Below, piece after piece: positions 17,260-26,875 of a DNA stretch of 64,000 nt. The DNA comes from Dokdonella_A sp049583635 (GTDB taxonomy: Bacteria > Pseudomonadota > Gammaproteobacteria > Xanthomonadales > Rhodanobacteraceae), in assembly GCA_049583635.1 (NCBI GenBank), contig JBAUWF010000034.1:1-64000 (forward strand), read 5' to 3'. How positions within the stretch are numbered: the stretch's first letter is position 1; each line of letters opens with the position of its first letter. Under the pieces are notes generated by a model. It worked only from the letters and a program-made list of their open reading frames with translations. It was not told the origin of the DNA and ran no database searches. Made by a program: the position numbers and the translations under genes.

Positions 17260-19287
17260 TCAGCCGATCAGCCCTTGCTCGCGGATGCGGTGGATTTCAT
17301 CGCGCGCGCGCGCCGCTTCCTCGAATTCGAGATCCTGCGCGTGCTTGTACATCTGCGCCTCGAGTTTCCTGATCTGCGCGGTCATCTCGGCGGGACTCAA
17401 GCTGCGGTAGTCGACTTCGGGTTCGGCGACACGGCGGCCGGCGGCACCACGACTGCGGGTGCCGCGCGCGTTGTGCACATCCGCGCGCGCGCCCTCCATG
17501 ATGTCGGTGATCTTCTTGATGATGGTCTGCGGTGTGATGCCGTGTGTTTCGTTGTATTCAACCTGCTTGTTCCGGCGCCGATCGGTTTCGTCGATTGCCG
17601 TCTGCATCGAACGAGTCACCCTGTCGGCATACAGAATCGCCTTGCCCCGGATGTTGCGCGCCGCACGGCCGATGGTCTGGATCAGCGATCCGGCCGAGCG
17701 CAGAAAGCCTTCCTTGTCGGCATCAAGGATCGCGACCAGCGACACCTCGGGCATGTCGAGACCTTCGCGCAGCAGGTTGATGCCGACCAGTACGTCGAAT
17801 TTCCCGAGTCTCAAGTCGCGCAGGATTTCGACGCGCTCAACGGTCTCGATGTCCGAATGCAGATAGCGCACGCGTACGCCGTGCTCCTCGAGATATTCGG
17901 TCAGGTTCTCGGCCATGCGCTTGGTCAGTGTCGTGACCAGCACGCGATCGCCGAGCGCGATGCGCCGATTGGCCTCGGACAGCAAATCGTCGACCTGGGT
18001 GCGTACCGGCCGCACTTCGACCTCGGGATCGATCAAACCGGTCGGGCGTACCACGAGTTCGACCACGCTGTCCGCGGATTTCTCCTTTTCGTACGGCCCG
18101 GGGGTGGCCGATACGAAAATGCTGCGCGGCGCACGTTGCTCCCATTCGGCGAACTTGAGCGGGCGGTTGTCGAGCGCCGACGGCAGACGGAAGCCGAACT
18201 CGACCAGCGTTTCCTTGCGCGAGCGATCACCCTTGTACATCGCGCCAAGCTGCGGAATCGTGACATGCGATTCGTCCACCACCAGCAATGCGTCGGCCGG
18301 CAGATAATCGAACAGGGTCGGCGGCGGCTCGCCGGGCGCGCGCAGGGTCAAATGACGCGAGTAGTTCTCGATGCCCTGGCAGTAGCCGACTTCGGCCATC
18401 ATTTCCAGATCGAACTCGGTGCGCTGCTTGAGACGCTGCGCTTCGACCAGCTTGTTGGCCTTGTACAGTTGTTCGAGCCGCTCGGTGAGCTCGAGCTTTA
18501 TGGTTTCGATGGCATTGAGCACGCTTTCGCGTGTCGTGGCGTAGTGGGTCTTCGGATACACCGTGTAACGCGGAACCTTGCGGATAACCACACCGGTCAA
18601 CGGATCGAACAGCGACAGGCTTTCGATATCACCGTCGAACAGTTCGATGCGGATCGCCTCGGTTTCCGATTCGGCCGGGAACACATCGATCAGCTCGCCG
18701 CGCACGCGATAGGTGCCGCGGCGCAGTTCGTAGTTACCGCGCGTGTACTGCAATTCGGTCAGATGGCGGATCAGTTTGCGTTGATCGGTATGCTCGCCGC
18801 GCATCAGATGCAGGCGCATTTTCAGGTATTGTTCGGGATCGCCGAGTCCGTAGATCGCCGAGACGGTTGCGACGATCAGCGCATCGTCGCGTGACAACAA
18901 GGCCTTGGTCGCCGACAGGCGCATCTGCTCGATGTGCTCGTTGATCGAGGCATCTTTCTCGATGTAAGTGTCGCTCGACGGCACATACGCTTCGGGCTGG
19001 TAGTAGTCGTAGTAGCTGACGAAGTACTCGACCGCGTTGTGCGGGAAGAACTCCCTGAACTCGCCGTAGAGCTGCGCGGCCAGCGTCTTGTTCGGCGCGA
19101 GCACCAGCGTCGGTTTCTGGATATGCTCGATCACGTTCGCGATCGTGTAGGTCTTGCCCGAGCCGGTCACGCCGAGCAGCGTCTGGCGCGCGACTCCCGC
19201 ATCGAAACCGGCGATCAGCCGCTCGATCGCCTGCGGCTGATCGCCGGCTGGCTGATACGGCGCAACCAGTTGAAAACGATCGGTCAT
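17260..19287 (-). CDS. uvrB: excinuclease ABC subunit B
   Basis: A 675-residue helicase-like subunit of nucleotide excision repair that receives DNA from UvrA and positions UvrC. Walker A GVTGSGKT lies at about 39-46, and the beta-hairpin that clamps DNA is the YYDYYQPEAYVP region. Helicase motifs include VVDESHV, SATPG and QTIGRAARN. The C-terminal UVR motif (AQDLEFEEAARARDEI) binds UvrC. AGAGAGG precedes the ATG. I see no obvious LexA box in the upstream gap. Confidence 0.98.
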   Translation of the reverse strand: MTDRFQLVAPYQPAGDQPQAIERLIAGFDAGVARQTLLGVTGSGKTYTIANVIEHIQKPTLVLAPNKTLAAQLYGEFREFFPHNAVEYFVSYYDYYQPEAYVPSSDTYIEKDASINEHIEQMRLSATKALLSRDDALIVATVSAIYGLGDPEQYLKMRLHLMRGEHTDQRKLIRHLTELQYTRGNYELRRGTYRVRGELIDVFPAESETEAIRIELFDGDIESLSLFDPLTGVVIRKVPRYTVYPKTHYATTRESVLNAIETIKLELTERLEQLYKANKLVEAQRLKQRTEFDLEMMAEVGYCQGIENYSRHLTLRAPGEPPPTLFDYLPADALLVVDESHVTIPQLGAMYKGDRSRKETLVEFGFRLPSALDNRPLKFAEWEQRAPRSIFVSATPGPYEKEKSADSVVELVVRPTGLIDPEVEVRPVRTQVDDLLSEANRRIALGDRVLVTTLTKRMAENLTEYLEEHGVRVRYLHSDIETVERVEILRDLRLGKFDVLVGINLLREGLDMPEVSLVAILDADKEGFLRSAGSLIQTIGRAARNIRGKAILYADRVTRSMQTAIDETDRRRNKQVEYNETHGITPQTIIKKITDIMEGARADVHNARGTRSRGAAGRRVAEPEVDYRSLSPAEMTAQIRKLEAQMYKHAQDLEFEEAARARDEIHRIREQGLIG

Positions 19288-19445
19288 GAAGCCTCTCTGT
19301 GCAAACGATCATTATAAGCCGCGCGCCTGCCGCGGGCTTCGCACACGCACTGTGGGAATCTTCCTACGCAACCGCACTGCACCAGGCCATCGGCCGCTCG
19401 TGCGTCAATGGCTAGCATGGGCCCATCAATCACGAGGGCCTCGCC

Positions 19446-20000
19446 ATGAATATCCAACGTCACCGGGAATGCGGCGTCACGCTGATCGAATTACTGATGA
19501 GCCTGATCGTGCTGGCTGTGCTGTTGTCTATCGCGGCGCCCGCGTTCGGCAGCTTTCTCCAGGCCGGTCACATGCGCAGCGCGCGCAGCGAACTCAGCGT
19601 GACCTTGAACCAGGCACGCATGACCGCGGCCAGCCGCGACACACGCGTCGTCGTGTGCCCGTCGCCGGATCTGCGAAACTGCGAACGGACAACGCAATGG
19701 CAGGCCGGCTGGATGGCTTTCGTCGACCGCAATCGCGATGGCGTGCACGGCACCGACGAACCGGTGATCGCTCTCCAGCAGGCACAGCCGAAAGGCCTGG
19801 CAATCGCGAGCAGCAGTGGACGACGGCTCGTCACCTACCGGCCCGACGGCAGTGCGACCGGTTCGAACCTGACGCTCACGTTCTGCGATCGACGCGGCGC
19901 GAACTATGCCAGCGCGCTGATCCTCAACAACGCGGGGCGCCTGCGCAGCGGGGTGCCGTCGCACGCAGCGGCCGCTGCCGCTTGTGCTCTGGTCGATTAA
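19446..20000 (+). CDS. GspH/FimT-family type II pseudopilin
   Basis: A 184-residue protein with a prepilin signal: short basic leader, cleavage Gly10, then VTLIELLMSL with Glu at +5 and a hydrophobic helix to about residue 33. The rest fits the GspH domain (VVVCPSPDLRNCE, WQAGWMAFVDRNRDG, RPDGSATGSNLTLTFCD). Minor pilins of this type prime type IV pili or type II secretion pseudopili after PilD processing. It is an orphan: no pil or gsp neighbours, with uvrB upstream in the opposite direction and tRNA-Asn downstream. Confidence 0.92.
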   Translation: MNIQRHRECGVTLIELLMSLIVLAVLLSIAAPAFGSFLQAGHMRSARSELSVTLNQARMTAASRDTRVVVCPSPDLRNCERTTQWQAGWMAFVDRNRDGVHGTDEPVIALQQAQPKGLAIASSSGRRLVTYRPDGSATGSNLTLTFCDRRGANYASALILNNAGRLRSGVPSHAAAAAACALVD

Positions 20001-20088
20001 CGATTTGCGCGTGACACCGGCTGGGCGCGCACCGACAGGCGCGCTTCCCTTGACGCCCACGCGGCGGATCACGAGAATACACGGCCCT

Positions 20089-20165
20089 TCCCGAGTAGCT
20101 CAGCCGGTTAGAGCATCTGACTGTTAATCAGAGGGTCGTCAGTTCGAGTCTGACCTCGGGAGCCA
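20089..20165 (+). tRNA. tRNA-Asn (GTT anticodon)
   Basis: A 77-base tRNA with acceptor TCCCGAG/CTCGGGA, anticodon stem CTGAC/ATCAG region with GTT, T-loop AGTTCGAGTCT and encoded CCA. It reads AAC and AAT. Confidence 0.97.
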
Positions 20166-20174
20166 GATGCAAGA

Positions 20175-20199
20175 GGCTCGCAGCGATGCGGGCCTTTTT
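20175..20199 (+). terminator. terminator of tRNA-Asn
   Basis: GGCTCGCA and TGCGGGCC pair over eight bases (one G-T wobble) around GCGA, followed by TTTTT. It lies ten bases after the tRNA. Confidence 0.85.
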
Positions 20200-20408
20200 C
20201 GTGTCCGCCGACAGCCCTTTCGCCACCCGCGCTCGTCCGTAAATATCCGGCAGGTCGCGCTTGCGCCAGGTTGCCAGCAAGGCTTCAACGACAGATCTCA
20301 GGGTGGGCTGGCCCCACAGCGGCGTAACCCAGCGGAGCCCGGCGACGAGAGACCACCTACTTGTTCGCCGCATCGGGGAACGGAAGGTCATCGACAAACC
20401 CTGCCGGT

Positions 20409-21806
20409 TTAGCCGCCGCCCACGCGCACGCGATAGCACGGCACATAGCGCGGTCCCGGCAGCTTCATGCGTTGCTGCTCGACAAAGCTGGTCAGCAGCG
20501 CGTCCAGCGCGCGCATGATGTCCGCATCGCCATCGATGACGAACGGACCGCGCTGTCCGATCGTCTGCATGCCGCGTTGCTTGACGTTGCCCGCGACGAT
20601 ACCGGAAAACGCGCGGCGCAGATCCGCGGCCAGTTCGTGACGCGGGCGGTCCCGATGCAGGTCGAGAGCGGCCATGGTTTCGTGGGTCGGCTCGAACGGA
20701 ACCTGGAAGTTCTTTTCGATGTGCAGCGCCCAATTGAAGAAGAACGCATCCTGGTTGCCGATGCGATGATCGCGCACGCTGCGCATGCCGTCGATGGCGG
20801 CATGCGCGACGGCGATCGGATCATCGACGATTATGCGGTAGTGCTCCGCCACGCCATTACCGAGTGCGAGCCTGAGAAAACGGTCGATCCGCTCGAAATA
20901 CGGAGCCGATGCGGCCGGACAGGCAAATATCACCGGGAACACCATGCCCTGGTTGTCCGGATGCAGCAAAATGCCAAGCAGATAGAGAATCTCCTCGGCG
21001 GTTCCGACACCGCCCGGAAACACGATGATTGAATGGGCCACGCGCACGAAAGCTTCCAGGCGCTTTTCGATGTTCGGCATGACCACGAGGTTGTTGACGA
21101 TCGCATTGGGCGATTCGGCCTCGATGATGTCGGGTTCGGTGATGCCGATATAACGATTGTAGTGGCGGCGCTGTTTGGCGTGCGCAATCGTGGCGCCCTT
21201 CATCGGACCTTTCATCGCGCCCGGCCCGCACCCGGTGCAGATGTCGAGTCCGCGCAAGCCCAGTTCGTAGCCGACCTTTTTGGTGTAGTTGTACTCCTCG
21301 CGCGAAATCGAATGGCCGCCCCAGCAAACGACAAGGTTCGGATCGACGTTGGCTCGCAGCACGCGCGCGTTGCGCAGGATCTCGAACACTGCGTTGGTAA
21401 TGCCGAACGACTCGGACAAATCGAAGTGTCCGCCGCCGACCTGTTCCGAGACATAAACGATGTCGCGCAGCACCGCATACAGAAGTTCCCGGATGCCGCG
21501 AATGATGACACCGTCGACAAATGCCTCGGCCGGCGCGTTGACCAGATCGAGACGAATCCCGCGGTCCTGTTGCAGCACGTGGATGTTGAATTGCGGATAG
21601 CGCTCGAGCATCGCGCAGGCATCGTCGCTGACGGCACCCTGGGTCAACACGGCCAGCGCGCAGCGTCGCAGCAATTCGTGCAGTCCGCCCGCACTGGCAT
21701 CGTGCAGGCGCGCGATCTCTTGGCGCGAGAGGACATCCATTCCGCTCGCCGGCGCAATTCGCGCACTGACCGTCGAGGCCCTTGTTGTCTTGGACTCCAT
21801 TTGCAA
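20409..21806 (-). CDS. ppnN: pyrimidine/purine nucleotide 5'-monophosphate nucleosidase (LOG family)
   Basis: A 465-residue homologue of PpnN (YgdH), which cleaves the N-glycosidic bond of nucleoside monophosphates and in E. coli is stimulated by (p)ppGpp. The LOG core has CWGGHSISREEY, GCGPGAMKGPMKGA and the diagnostic PGGVGTAEE. N- and C-terminal extensions of the long LOG class are present. The first start candidate is a TTG (21806), six bases after GGGAG; an ATG two codons later is also possible. It is monocistronic and convergent with the tRNA-Asn transcript. Confidence 0.93.
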   Translation of the reverse strand: MQMESKTTRASTVSARIAPASGMDVLSRQEIARLHDASAGGLHELLRRCALAVLTQGAVSDDACAMLERYPQFNIHVLQQDRGIRLDLVNAPAEAFVDGVIIRGIRELLYAVLRDIVYVSEQVGGGHFDLSESFGITNAVFEILRNARVLRANVDPNLVVCWGGHSISREEYNYTKKVGYELGLRGLDICTGCGPGAMKGPMKGATIAHAKQRRHYNRYIGITEPDIIEAESPNAIVNNLVVMPNIEKRLEAFVRVAHSIIVFPGGVGTAEEILYLLGILLHPDNQGMVFPVIFACPAASAPYFERIDRFLRLALGNGVAEHYRIIVDDPIAVAHAAIDGMRSVRDHRIGNQDAFFFNWALHIEKNFQVPFEPTHETMAALDLHRDRPRHELAADLRRAFSGIVAGNVKQRGMQTIGQRGPFVIDGDADIMRALDALLTSFVEQQRMKLPGPRYVPCYRVRVGGG

Positions 21807-21916
21807 CTGGATCTCCCAGCTTCAGCAAGGAAGCGACCAACGAGACCAACGTCGATTGGCAACCGTTTGCGACACACGCAACGCAAACGGCCGGCGCAAG
21901 GCCGATCGTTCGCCGA

Positions 21917-22108
21917 TCAGATACCCACCTTGATGCCCTTGACTGTTCGCATTGGACCCTTCGACTTCACGCCTTCGACATTACGCGCCGGGCTGACGTC
22001 ATTCCGGAACAGGCTCCAAGGGGCCGGAAAGTGTAGCGCAGCGTCAGTCGGGCGAACCAGCCGCAGCACCGGAATGTCGTGCCGCAACGTCACCGGGCAG
22101 GCCGTCAA
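21917..22108 (-). CDS. doubtful small ORF after the MarC gene
   Basis: A 63-codon frame starts with TTG overlapping the MarC stop and ends with MRTVKGIKVGI. Third-position GC is moderately high (about 70 percent by eye), but there is no clear ribosome binding site and I recognise no family. It may instead be a fragment of a repeated element or plain intergenic DNA. Confidence 0.2.
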   Translation of the reverse strand: MTACPVTLRHDIPVLRLVRPTDAALHFPAPWSLFRNDVSPARNVEGVKSKGPMRTVKGIKVGI

Positions 22109-22704
22109 CCGCCAACACCGGCATGCACGTAGGCCATCAGGCCATCGAGAAACATCTGCACCGACAAGGCCACCAGCAGCATGCCCATCAGGCGCTCAAG
22201 CGCGGTCAACACGCTTTCGCCGAGCCAGCGATACAGATAGGTCGACGACAGCAGGATCAGCGCAGTCGCGAACCACGCCGCAACCAGCGCGGTCACCCAA
22301 TCCGCTGTGCGTGCCGGCTGGGTGTTGGTCAGCAGCAGCAAGGCGGCCATGGCGGAAGGTCCGGCCACACCCGGAATCGCCATCGGAACAATAAACGGTT
22401 CGCCCGCGACGCTGCCGCCGAAAATGCCTTCCTTCGGCGGGAAGATCATGCGCACGCCGATCAGGAACAAGACGATGCCGCCGGCGATACTGACTGCTTC
22501 CTGCTTGAGTTGCAGCGCCTTGAGCACATAGTCGCCGCCGAGCAGAAACGCCAGCAGTACGACCAGGGCAATCAGAAGTTCACGCACCAGCACCAATCGC
22601 CGGCGCCGCGGAGCGACATCCTTGAGCAGGCTCAGGAACAGCGGCACATTGCCGAGCGGATCCATGATCAGAAACAGCAGGATCCCCGCTGACAGCGTGT
22701 CCAT
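22105..22704 (-). CDS. MarC-family inner membrane protein
   Basis: A 199-residue integral membrane protein with six predicted segments, starting LLFLIMDPLGNVPLFL, the family hallmark. Further marks are the PFIVPMAIPGVAGPSA loop and the C-terminal GLMAYVHAG helix. E. coli MarC and YhgN were once linked to antibiotic resistance, but the transport substrate remains unknown. The ATG at 22704 is preferred for its position; a GTG four codons upstream with GGGA before it is an alternative. Confidence 0.88.
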   Translation of the reverse strand: MDTLSAGILLFLIMDPLGNVPLFLSLLKDVAPRRRRLVLVRELLIALVVLLAFLLGGDYVLKALQLKQEAVSIAGGIVLFLIGVRMIFPPKEGIFGGSVAGEPFIVPMAIPGVAGPSAMAALLLLTNTQPARTADWVTALVAAWFATALILLSSTYLYRWLGESVLTALERLMGMLLVALSVQMFLDGLMAYVHAGVGG

Positions 22705-22861
22705 CGTGTTGCTCACGTGAACGATCCCGGGAAGGTCCGCACAAGTCCGGCTGGTGAATTTTTCACAATGTTGCCATTCTTCCACATATCCGAACGCGTC
22801 CTCGCGACAGCAAAGACTTGATCATCCGTGACGCAGCGGAGCGGCCTGTTTTCCCCGATTG

Positions 22862-23662
22862 TCAATCAGGCCAAATTGTCGATCCGGCCGTCCCGGCTTC
22901 CGGTCCGAGAGCGAGAATCTTGCCGCGCAGTTCGGCCGCCTGCGGACCGAGCAGCCACGCGGCAGCGGCCCCGGCAATGTCCGGCAGCGGATGGCGCAAC
23001 GTATCTTCGCCGAAATAAGCCTTGCGCCTGATGGTCGTGCGCATCGGTGCCGGCAACAACGCATGGGTGCGCACCGGGCTGCTTTCGGTTTCCTCGTGGA
23101 TGATCGAGACGAGGCCGACCAGTGCGTGCTTGGCGACACCATACGCGCCCCAGAAAGACCGGCCGACCCGCTCGAGATCATCCAGCACGAACACGATCGC
23201 GGCATCGGGCACGTCGCGCAACAGCGGCATGCAGGCCTGGGTCAGCAGCAACGGGGCCGTGACGTTGACGCGCTGGCTGCGTTCCCATTCCTCGGGCGGC
23301 TGTTGATCGAACGGTTGCAATTCCTTGAAATGCGCGGCCGCATGCACGATGCCGTCGAGCCGGCGGCAATCGCGCTGCACGGCGCCGGCCAGATCTGCGT
23401 AATCCTGCGGCGTTGCGCCTTCCAGGTCCATCGGATAGATCGCCGGTATCGGAGCGCCGAGCGCTTCGATTTCATCGTACAACGATTCCAGCGCGCGCAC
23501 GCGGCGACCGAGCAATATCAACGTCGCTCCGACGCGTGCACAGGCCAGCGCACAGGAACGCCCGAACCCGCCGGTTGCGCCGCTCACCAGAATCACGCGA
23601 TCGCGCAAGATGTCAGCGCCCGGCGTTGGTCCAGGCTCGCCCTTGCGCACCAGCGGCAACAT
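22862..23662 (-). CDS. YciK-like short-chain dehydrogenase
   Basis: A 266-residue Rossmann oxidoreductase. SGATGGFGRSCA (about 28-39) is the cofactor loop, HAAAH follows the usual NAG position and YGVAKHA carries the catalytic Tyr and Lys. LLGRR after the second strand suggests NADP. E. coli YciK is the closest familiar relative; its substrate is unknown. The start lies six bases after the grxD stop region, so the two genes are probably co-transcribed, with AAGGA in the end of grxD as ribosome binding site. Confidence 0.88.
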   Translation of the reverse strand: MLPLVRKGEPGPTPGADILRDRVILVSGATGGFGRSCALACARVGATLILLGRRVRALESLYDEIEALGAPIPAIYPMDLEGATPQDYADLAGAVQRDCRRLDGIVHAAAHFKELQPFDQQPPEEWERSQRVNVTAPLLLTQACMPLLRDVPDAAIVFVLDDLERVGRSFWGAYGVAKHALVGLVSIIHEETESSPVRTHALLPAPMRTTIRRKAYFGEDTLRHPLPDIAGAAAAWLLGPQAAELRGKILALGPEAGTAGSTIWPD

Positions 23663-23667
23663 GCGAT

Positions 23668-23985
23668 TCAGTCCTTGCGCACGTCCTTGATCAGGCGTTC
23701 TAGCTCGCCGGATTGGTAAAGGTCGAGCAGAATGTCGCAACCGCCGATCAGCTCGCCGTTGATGAACAGTTGCGGAAAGGTGGGCCAGTTGGAATAACGC
23801 GGCAGGTTTGCGCGAATCTCCGGATCTTCGAGCACATTGACCGCGTGGAACTCGGCGCCGACCGCCTTCAGCGCCTGCGCGGAACGGCTGGAAAATCCGC
23901 ACATCGGAAACTGCGGCGTGCCTTTCATGTAGAGAACGACCGGATGCGACCGTGTCGTTGATTTGATGCGTTCGATGACGTCCAT
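23668..23985 (-). CDS. grxD: monothiol glutaredoxin Grx4
   Basis: A 105-residue cytoplasmic glutaredoxin of the CGFS class. Cys29 in FPMCGFS binds, with glutathione, a [2Fe-2S] cluster that is passed to client proteins. KGTP and the WPTFPQLFINGELIGGCDI block are typical. It neighbours sodB (divergent), which fits iron and oxidative-stress handling. The N-terminal MDVIERIKSTT is normal for Grx4; the ribosome binding site is weak. Confidence 0.96.
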   Translation of the reverse strand: MDVIERIKSTTRSHPVVLYMKGTPQFPMCGFSSRSAQALKAVGAEFHAVNVLEDPEIRANLPRYSNWPTFPQLFINGELIGGCDILLDLYQSGELERLIKDVRKD

Positions 23986-24248
23986 TGCGACTCGTATGAA
24001 AAGAAGAAAATCAGCGCGGGCGCGCCGTAATCGGCAATTGTAGCAGCGCCGGCGACTTGCGCAGAGGCGATTGTCGTAACGGCAGGCGAATCCGCGCACT
24101 GCCAACCGACCGACCAGGGACAGAAGTTCACGACCCGGTTGAATTGTCCGGCCATGCCTCCATAGACTTCGTACCGAGCGCGCAGCGCGGCGGGAAATGT
24201 TACGCGCGATCGCGGTCGAGCCGACGCTTACAACACAAGGAGAACGCA

Positions 24249-24827
24249 ATGGCAATCGAGCTACCACCGCTTCCCTGGGCACGCGACGCCTTGGCACCGC
24301 ACATCTCGTCGGAAACCATCGACTACCACTACGGCAAGCACCATCAGGCCTACGTCGACAATCTCAACAAGCAGATCAAGGGCACCGAATTCGAGGACAA
24401 GGCGCTGGAGGACATTGTCAGAAAGGCATCGGGCGGCATGTTCAACAACGCCGCGCAAGTCTGGAACCACACGTTCTACTGGAACTGCCTGTCACCCAAG
24501 GGTGGTGGCGAACCCTCGGGGCGCCTCGCCGACGCGATCAAGAAATCGTTCGGCGATTTCGCCACCTTCAAGGACGAATTCAGCAAGACGGCGACGACCA
24601 CGTTCGGTTCCGGCTGGGCCTGGCTGGTCCAGCGACCGGAGGGCAGCCTCGGGCTGGTCAGCACCGCCAATGCGGGCACGCCGATCACCGGCAACGACCG
24701 TCCGTTGCTTACCTGCGATGTCTGGGAACACGCCTACTACATCGACTATCGCAATGCGCGCCCGAAATATGTCGAAGCGTTCTGGAACCTGGTCAACTGG
24801 GATCACGCTGGCGAACAGATGCGCTGA
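24249..24827 (+). CDS. sodB: superoxide dismutase [Fe]
   Basis: A 192-residue cytoplasmic dismutase. Metal ligands are His27, His74, Asp157 and His161. Gln70 in NNAAQVWNH, placed before the second His ligand, is the mark of iron rather than manganese enzymes. AAGGAG precedes the ATG. No Fur box could be picked out with confidence in the 263-base gap to grxD. Confidence 0.97.
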   Translation: MAIELPPLPWARDALAPHISSETIDYHYGKHHQAYVDNLNKQIKGTEFEDKALEDIVRKASGGMFNNAAQVWNHTFYWNCLSPKGGGEPSGRLADAIKKSFGDFATFKDEFSKTATTTFGSGWAWLVQRPEGSLGLVSTANAGTPITGNDRPLLTCDVWEHAYYIDYRNARPKYVEAFWNLVNWDHAGEQMR

Positions 24828-24852
24828 GTCAAACGGCTTTCCGGTCGCAAAC

Positions 24853-25992
24853 TCAATCCATTTGAGCCGCCAATGCGGCCAGCGCCGGCTCGGCTTGCTG
24901 CATGCAATCGAGTCGCTTCGCCACGCGCTCGAGGCGCCCGGCCAGAGCGTTCGCATCGCGCGCGCAAAGGGTGGCGTGCCCGACCTTGCGTCCGGCCCGT
25001 GACTGTTTGCCATAGTCGTGCCAGTGCGTATCCGCCTCGATCAGTGCCGCCTGCGCATCCGGTAGTTCACCGATCCAGTTCAGCATGACGCTGTAACCGC
25101 GCGCCGAAGTATCGCCGAGCGGCAACCCGGCGACCGCGCGCACATGGTTCTCGAACTGGCTGCACACGGCGCCCTCGATAGTCCAGTGCGCCGAGTTGTG
25201 CACACGGGGGGCCATCTCGTTGCCGAGCAACCGGTCACCATCGACGAAGAGTTCCAGCGCGAACGTGCCGACATAGTCAAGCCTTTCGGCCAACCGCCGC
25301 GCATGTGCGACGGCCTCGCGCTCGAGTTCGTGGGCGCCGGTCACCAGCGGCAGGCTGATCGACAGCACGCCGTTGGCGTGCCAGTTGCGGGTCAACGGGT
25401 AATGACGGAACTCGCCGTCGCGCGAGCGCACCGCGATCACCGACACTTCGCGTTGAAACCGGATGAACGCTTCGAGTATCGACGGCGCGCCGCCGAGCGC
25501 AGCCCACGCGGCATCGATATCCTCGACCCCCTGCAGCAAGAATTGACCTTTGCCGTCGTAGCCAAGGCGTCGGGTCTTCAATACCGCCGGCGTACCCAGC
25601 TCGCGCAGTGCGCGCTCGAGATCCGCGCGATCGTCGATCGCCATGTGACGCGCCGTGTCTAGCCCAATCTCCCGAAACAGGGTTTTCTCGGCCAGGCGGT
25701 CCTGGGCTACGGCAAGTGCATTCGGGTTTGGAAACACGCGGGTGTGGCCAGTCAATCGGTGCGCCACGTCCGCGGGCACATTTTCGAAATCAAAAGTGGC
25801 GACATCAATGCGCCGCGCGAACGCATCGAGTGCGGCCCGATCGTGCCAGTCGGCGGTAATCAGCGGGGCAACCTGTCCAGCACACGCATCCTCAACAGCA
25901 TCGACGATGAGAAACCGCTGTCCGAGCGGCGCGCCGGCAATGGCGAGCATGCGTGCAAGTTGACCACCTCCAAGAATCCCGATCGTGCTCAT
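24853..25992 (-). CDS. purK: 5-(carboxyamino)imidazole ribonucleotide synthase
   Basis: A 379-residue ATP-grasp enzyme that carboxylates AIR to N5-CAIR with bicarbonate and ATP in purine synthesis. GILGGGQLARMLA is the expected N-terminus; ATP-grasp motifs include LKTRRLGYDGKGQ and the metal-binding NEMAPRVHNS, followed by HWTIEGAVCSQFE. It starts 20 bases after purE, forming the usual purEK pair. Confidence 0.97.
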   Translation of the reverse strand: MSTIGILGGGQLARMLAIAGAPLGQRFLIVDAVEDACAGQVAPLITADWHDRAALDAFARRIDVATFDFENVPADVAHRLTGHTRVFPNPNALAVAQDRLAEKTLFREIGLDTARHMAIDDRADLERALRELGTPAVLKTRRLGYDGKGQFLLQGVEDIDAAWAALGGAPSILEAFIRFQREVSVIAVRSRDGEFRHYPLTRNWHANGVLSISLPLVTGAHELEREAVAHARRLAERLDYVGTFALELFVDGDRLLGNEMAPRVHNSAHWTIEGAVCSQFENHVRAVAGLPLGDTSARGYSVMLNWIGELPDAQAALIEADTHWHDYGKQSRAGRKVGHATLCARDANALAGRLERVAKRLDCMQQAEPALAALAAQMD

Positions 25993-26012
25993 CGCCCCTG
26001 CCCTGCCGCAAG

Positions 26013-26522
26013 CTAGCCTTGCCGCGGGTCGGGATGTTCCAGCACCGCCTCGGTCTGAGCCTGACGATAGGCCGCAAGGCGCGATGCCAATTCCTCATCG
26101 TCGAGCGCCAGAATCGCAGCGCTCAGCAAAGCGGCATTGACGGCGCCGGCGCGCCCGACCGCCAAGGTCGCCACCGGGATGCCGGCCGGCATCTGCACAA
26201 TCGACAGCAGCGAATCGAGTCCGCTGAACGCAGACGACGGCACCGGTACGCCAAGCACCGGCAACGTGGTTTTTGCGGCCAGCATGCCCGGCAAATGCGC
26301 CGCCCCGCCGGCGCCGGCGATGATGATCCTGAGCCCGCGCGCCGCCACCTGCTCGGCGTATTGAAACATCAGGTCGGGCGTGCGGTGCGCGGACACGACG
26401 CGCTCTTCGTGCTTCACGCGCAGTGTATCGAGCGTCGCGGCGGAGTGTTGCAACGTGTCCCAGTCCGAGCGCGAACCCATCACGATGCCGACCAGCGGAC
26501 GTCCGGTATTGTGTTCGGTCAT
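26013..26522 (-). CDS. purE: N5-carboxyaminoimidazole ribonucleotide mutase
   Basis: A 169-residue class I PurE that converts N5-CAIR to CAIR. GIVMGSRSDWDT is the substrate loop, followed by VVSAHRTPD (catalytic His) and AGAGGAAHLPGM. The usual length is about 160-170. It is the first gene of purEK and divergent from the Trm112-like gene. Confidence 0.97.
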   Translation of the reverse strand: MTEHNTGRPLVGIVMGSRSDWDTLQHSAATLDTLRVKHEERVVSAHRTPDLMFQYAEQVAARGLRIIIAGAGGAAHLPGMLAAKTTLPVLGVPVPSSAFSGLDSLLSIVQMPAGIPVATLAVGRAGAVNAALLSAAILALDDEELASRLAAYRQAQTEAVLEHPDPRQG

Positions 26523-26605
26523 GTCCCAACCGTTGAAAAACCGTTATTGTACGCACAAAGCGACCCATGATTCAGGAACGCCGCTCAATCCCGAAGACAT
26601 CCGCG

Positions 26606-26875
26606 ATGGACAAACGCCTGCTCGAGATTCTTTGCTGCCCGATGACCAAGGTCCCAGTGCGACCACTCACGCGGATCGAACTCGAAGCGCTCAATCAAGC
26701 GATCGCGCACGGCACCGTGTGCAATGGCGCCGGGCGCAAGCTGGACCGGGGCATAGGTGCCGGCCTTGTCACGCGCGACGGCAAGACCGTTTACCGCATC
26801 GAAGACGATATTCCCGTCATGCTGGCCGACGAGGCCATTGCGAGTACCCAAGTCGACGGTTTCTCCGGTATCTGA
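26606..26875 (+). CDS. Trm112/UPF0434-family protein (YcaR-like)
   Basis: An 89-residue protein. MDKRLLEILCCP matches the N-terminal zinc-ribbon-like start of the family, and the C-terminal DDIPVMLADEA matches the GIPVLL end of YcaR. A longer middle (20-70) without the usual second Cys pair makes it a divergent member. I chose the internal ATG because similarity begins there. Trm112 proteins activate methyltransferases in eukaryotes; the bacterial role is unclear. Confidence 0.8.
   Translation: MDKRLLEILCCPMTKVPVRPLTRIELEALNQAIAHGTVCNGAGRKLDRGIGAGLVTRDGKTVYRIEDDIPVMLADEAIASTQVDGFSGI

Noticed and set aside
20166..20408. Integrated element next to tRNA-Asn
   Set aside because: No integrase, no repeated tRNA end and no change of gene style; only the tRNA terminator and plain gap sequence are seen.
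20128..20733. A minus-strand frame ending inside tRNA-Asn
   Set aside because: Its end is an antisense translation of the tRNA and terminator, and its first part is a shadow of ppnN.
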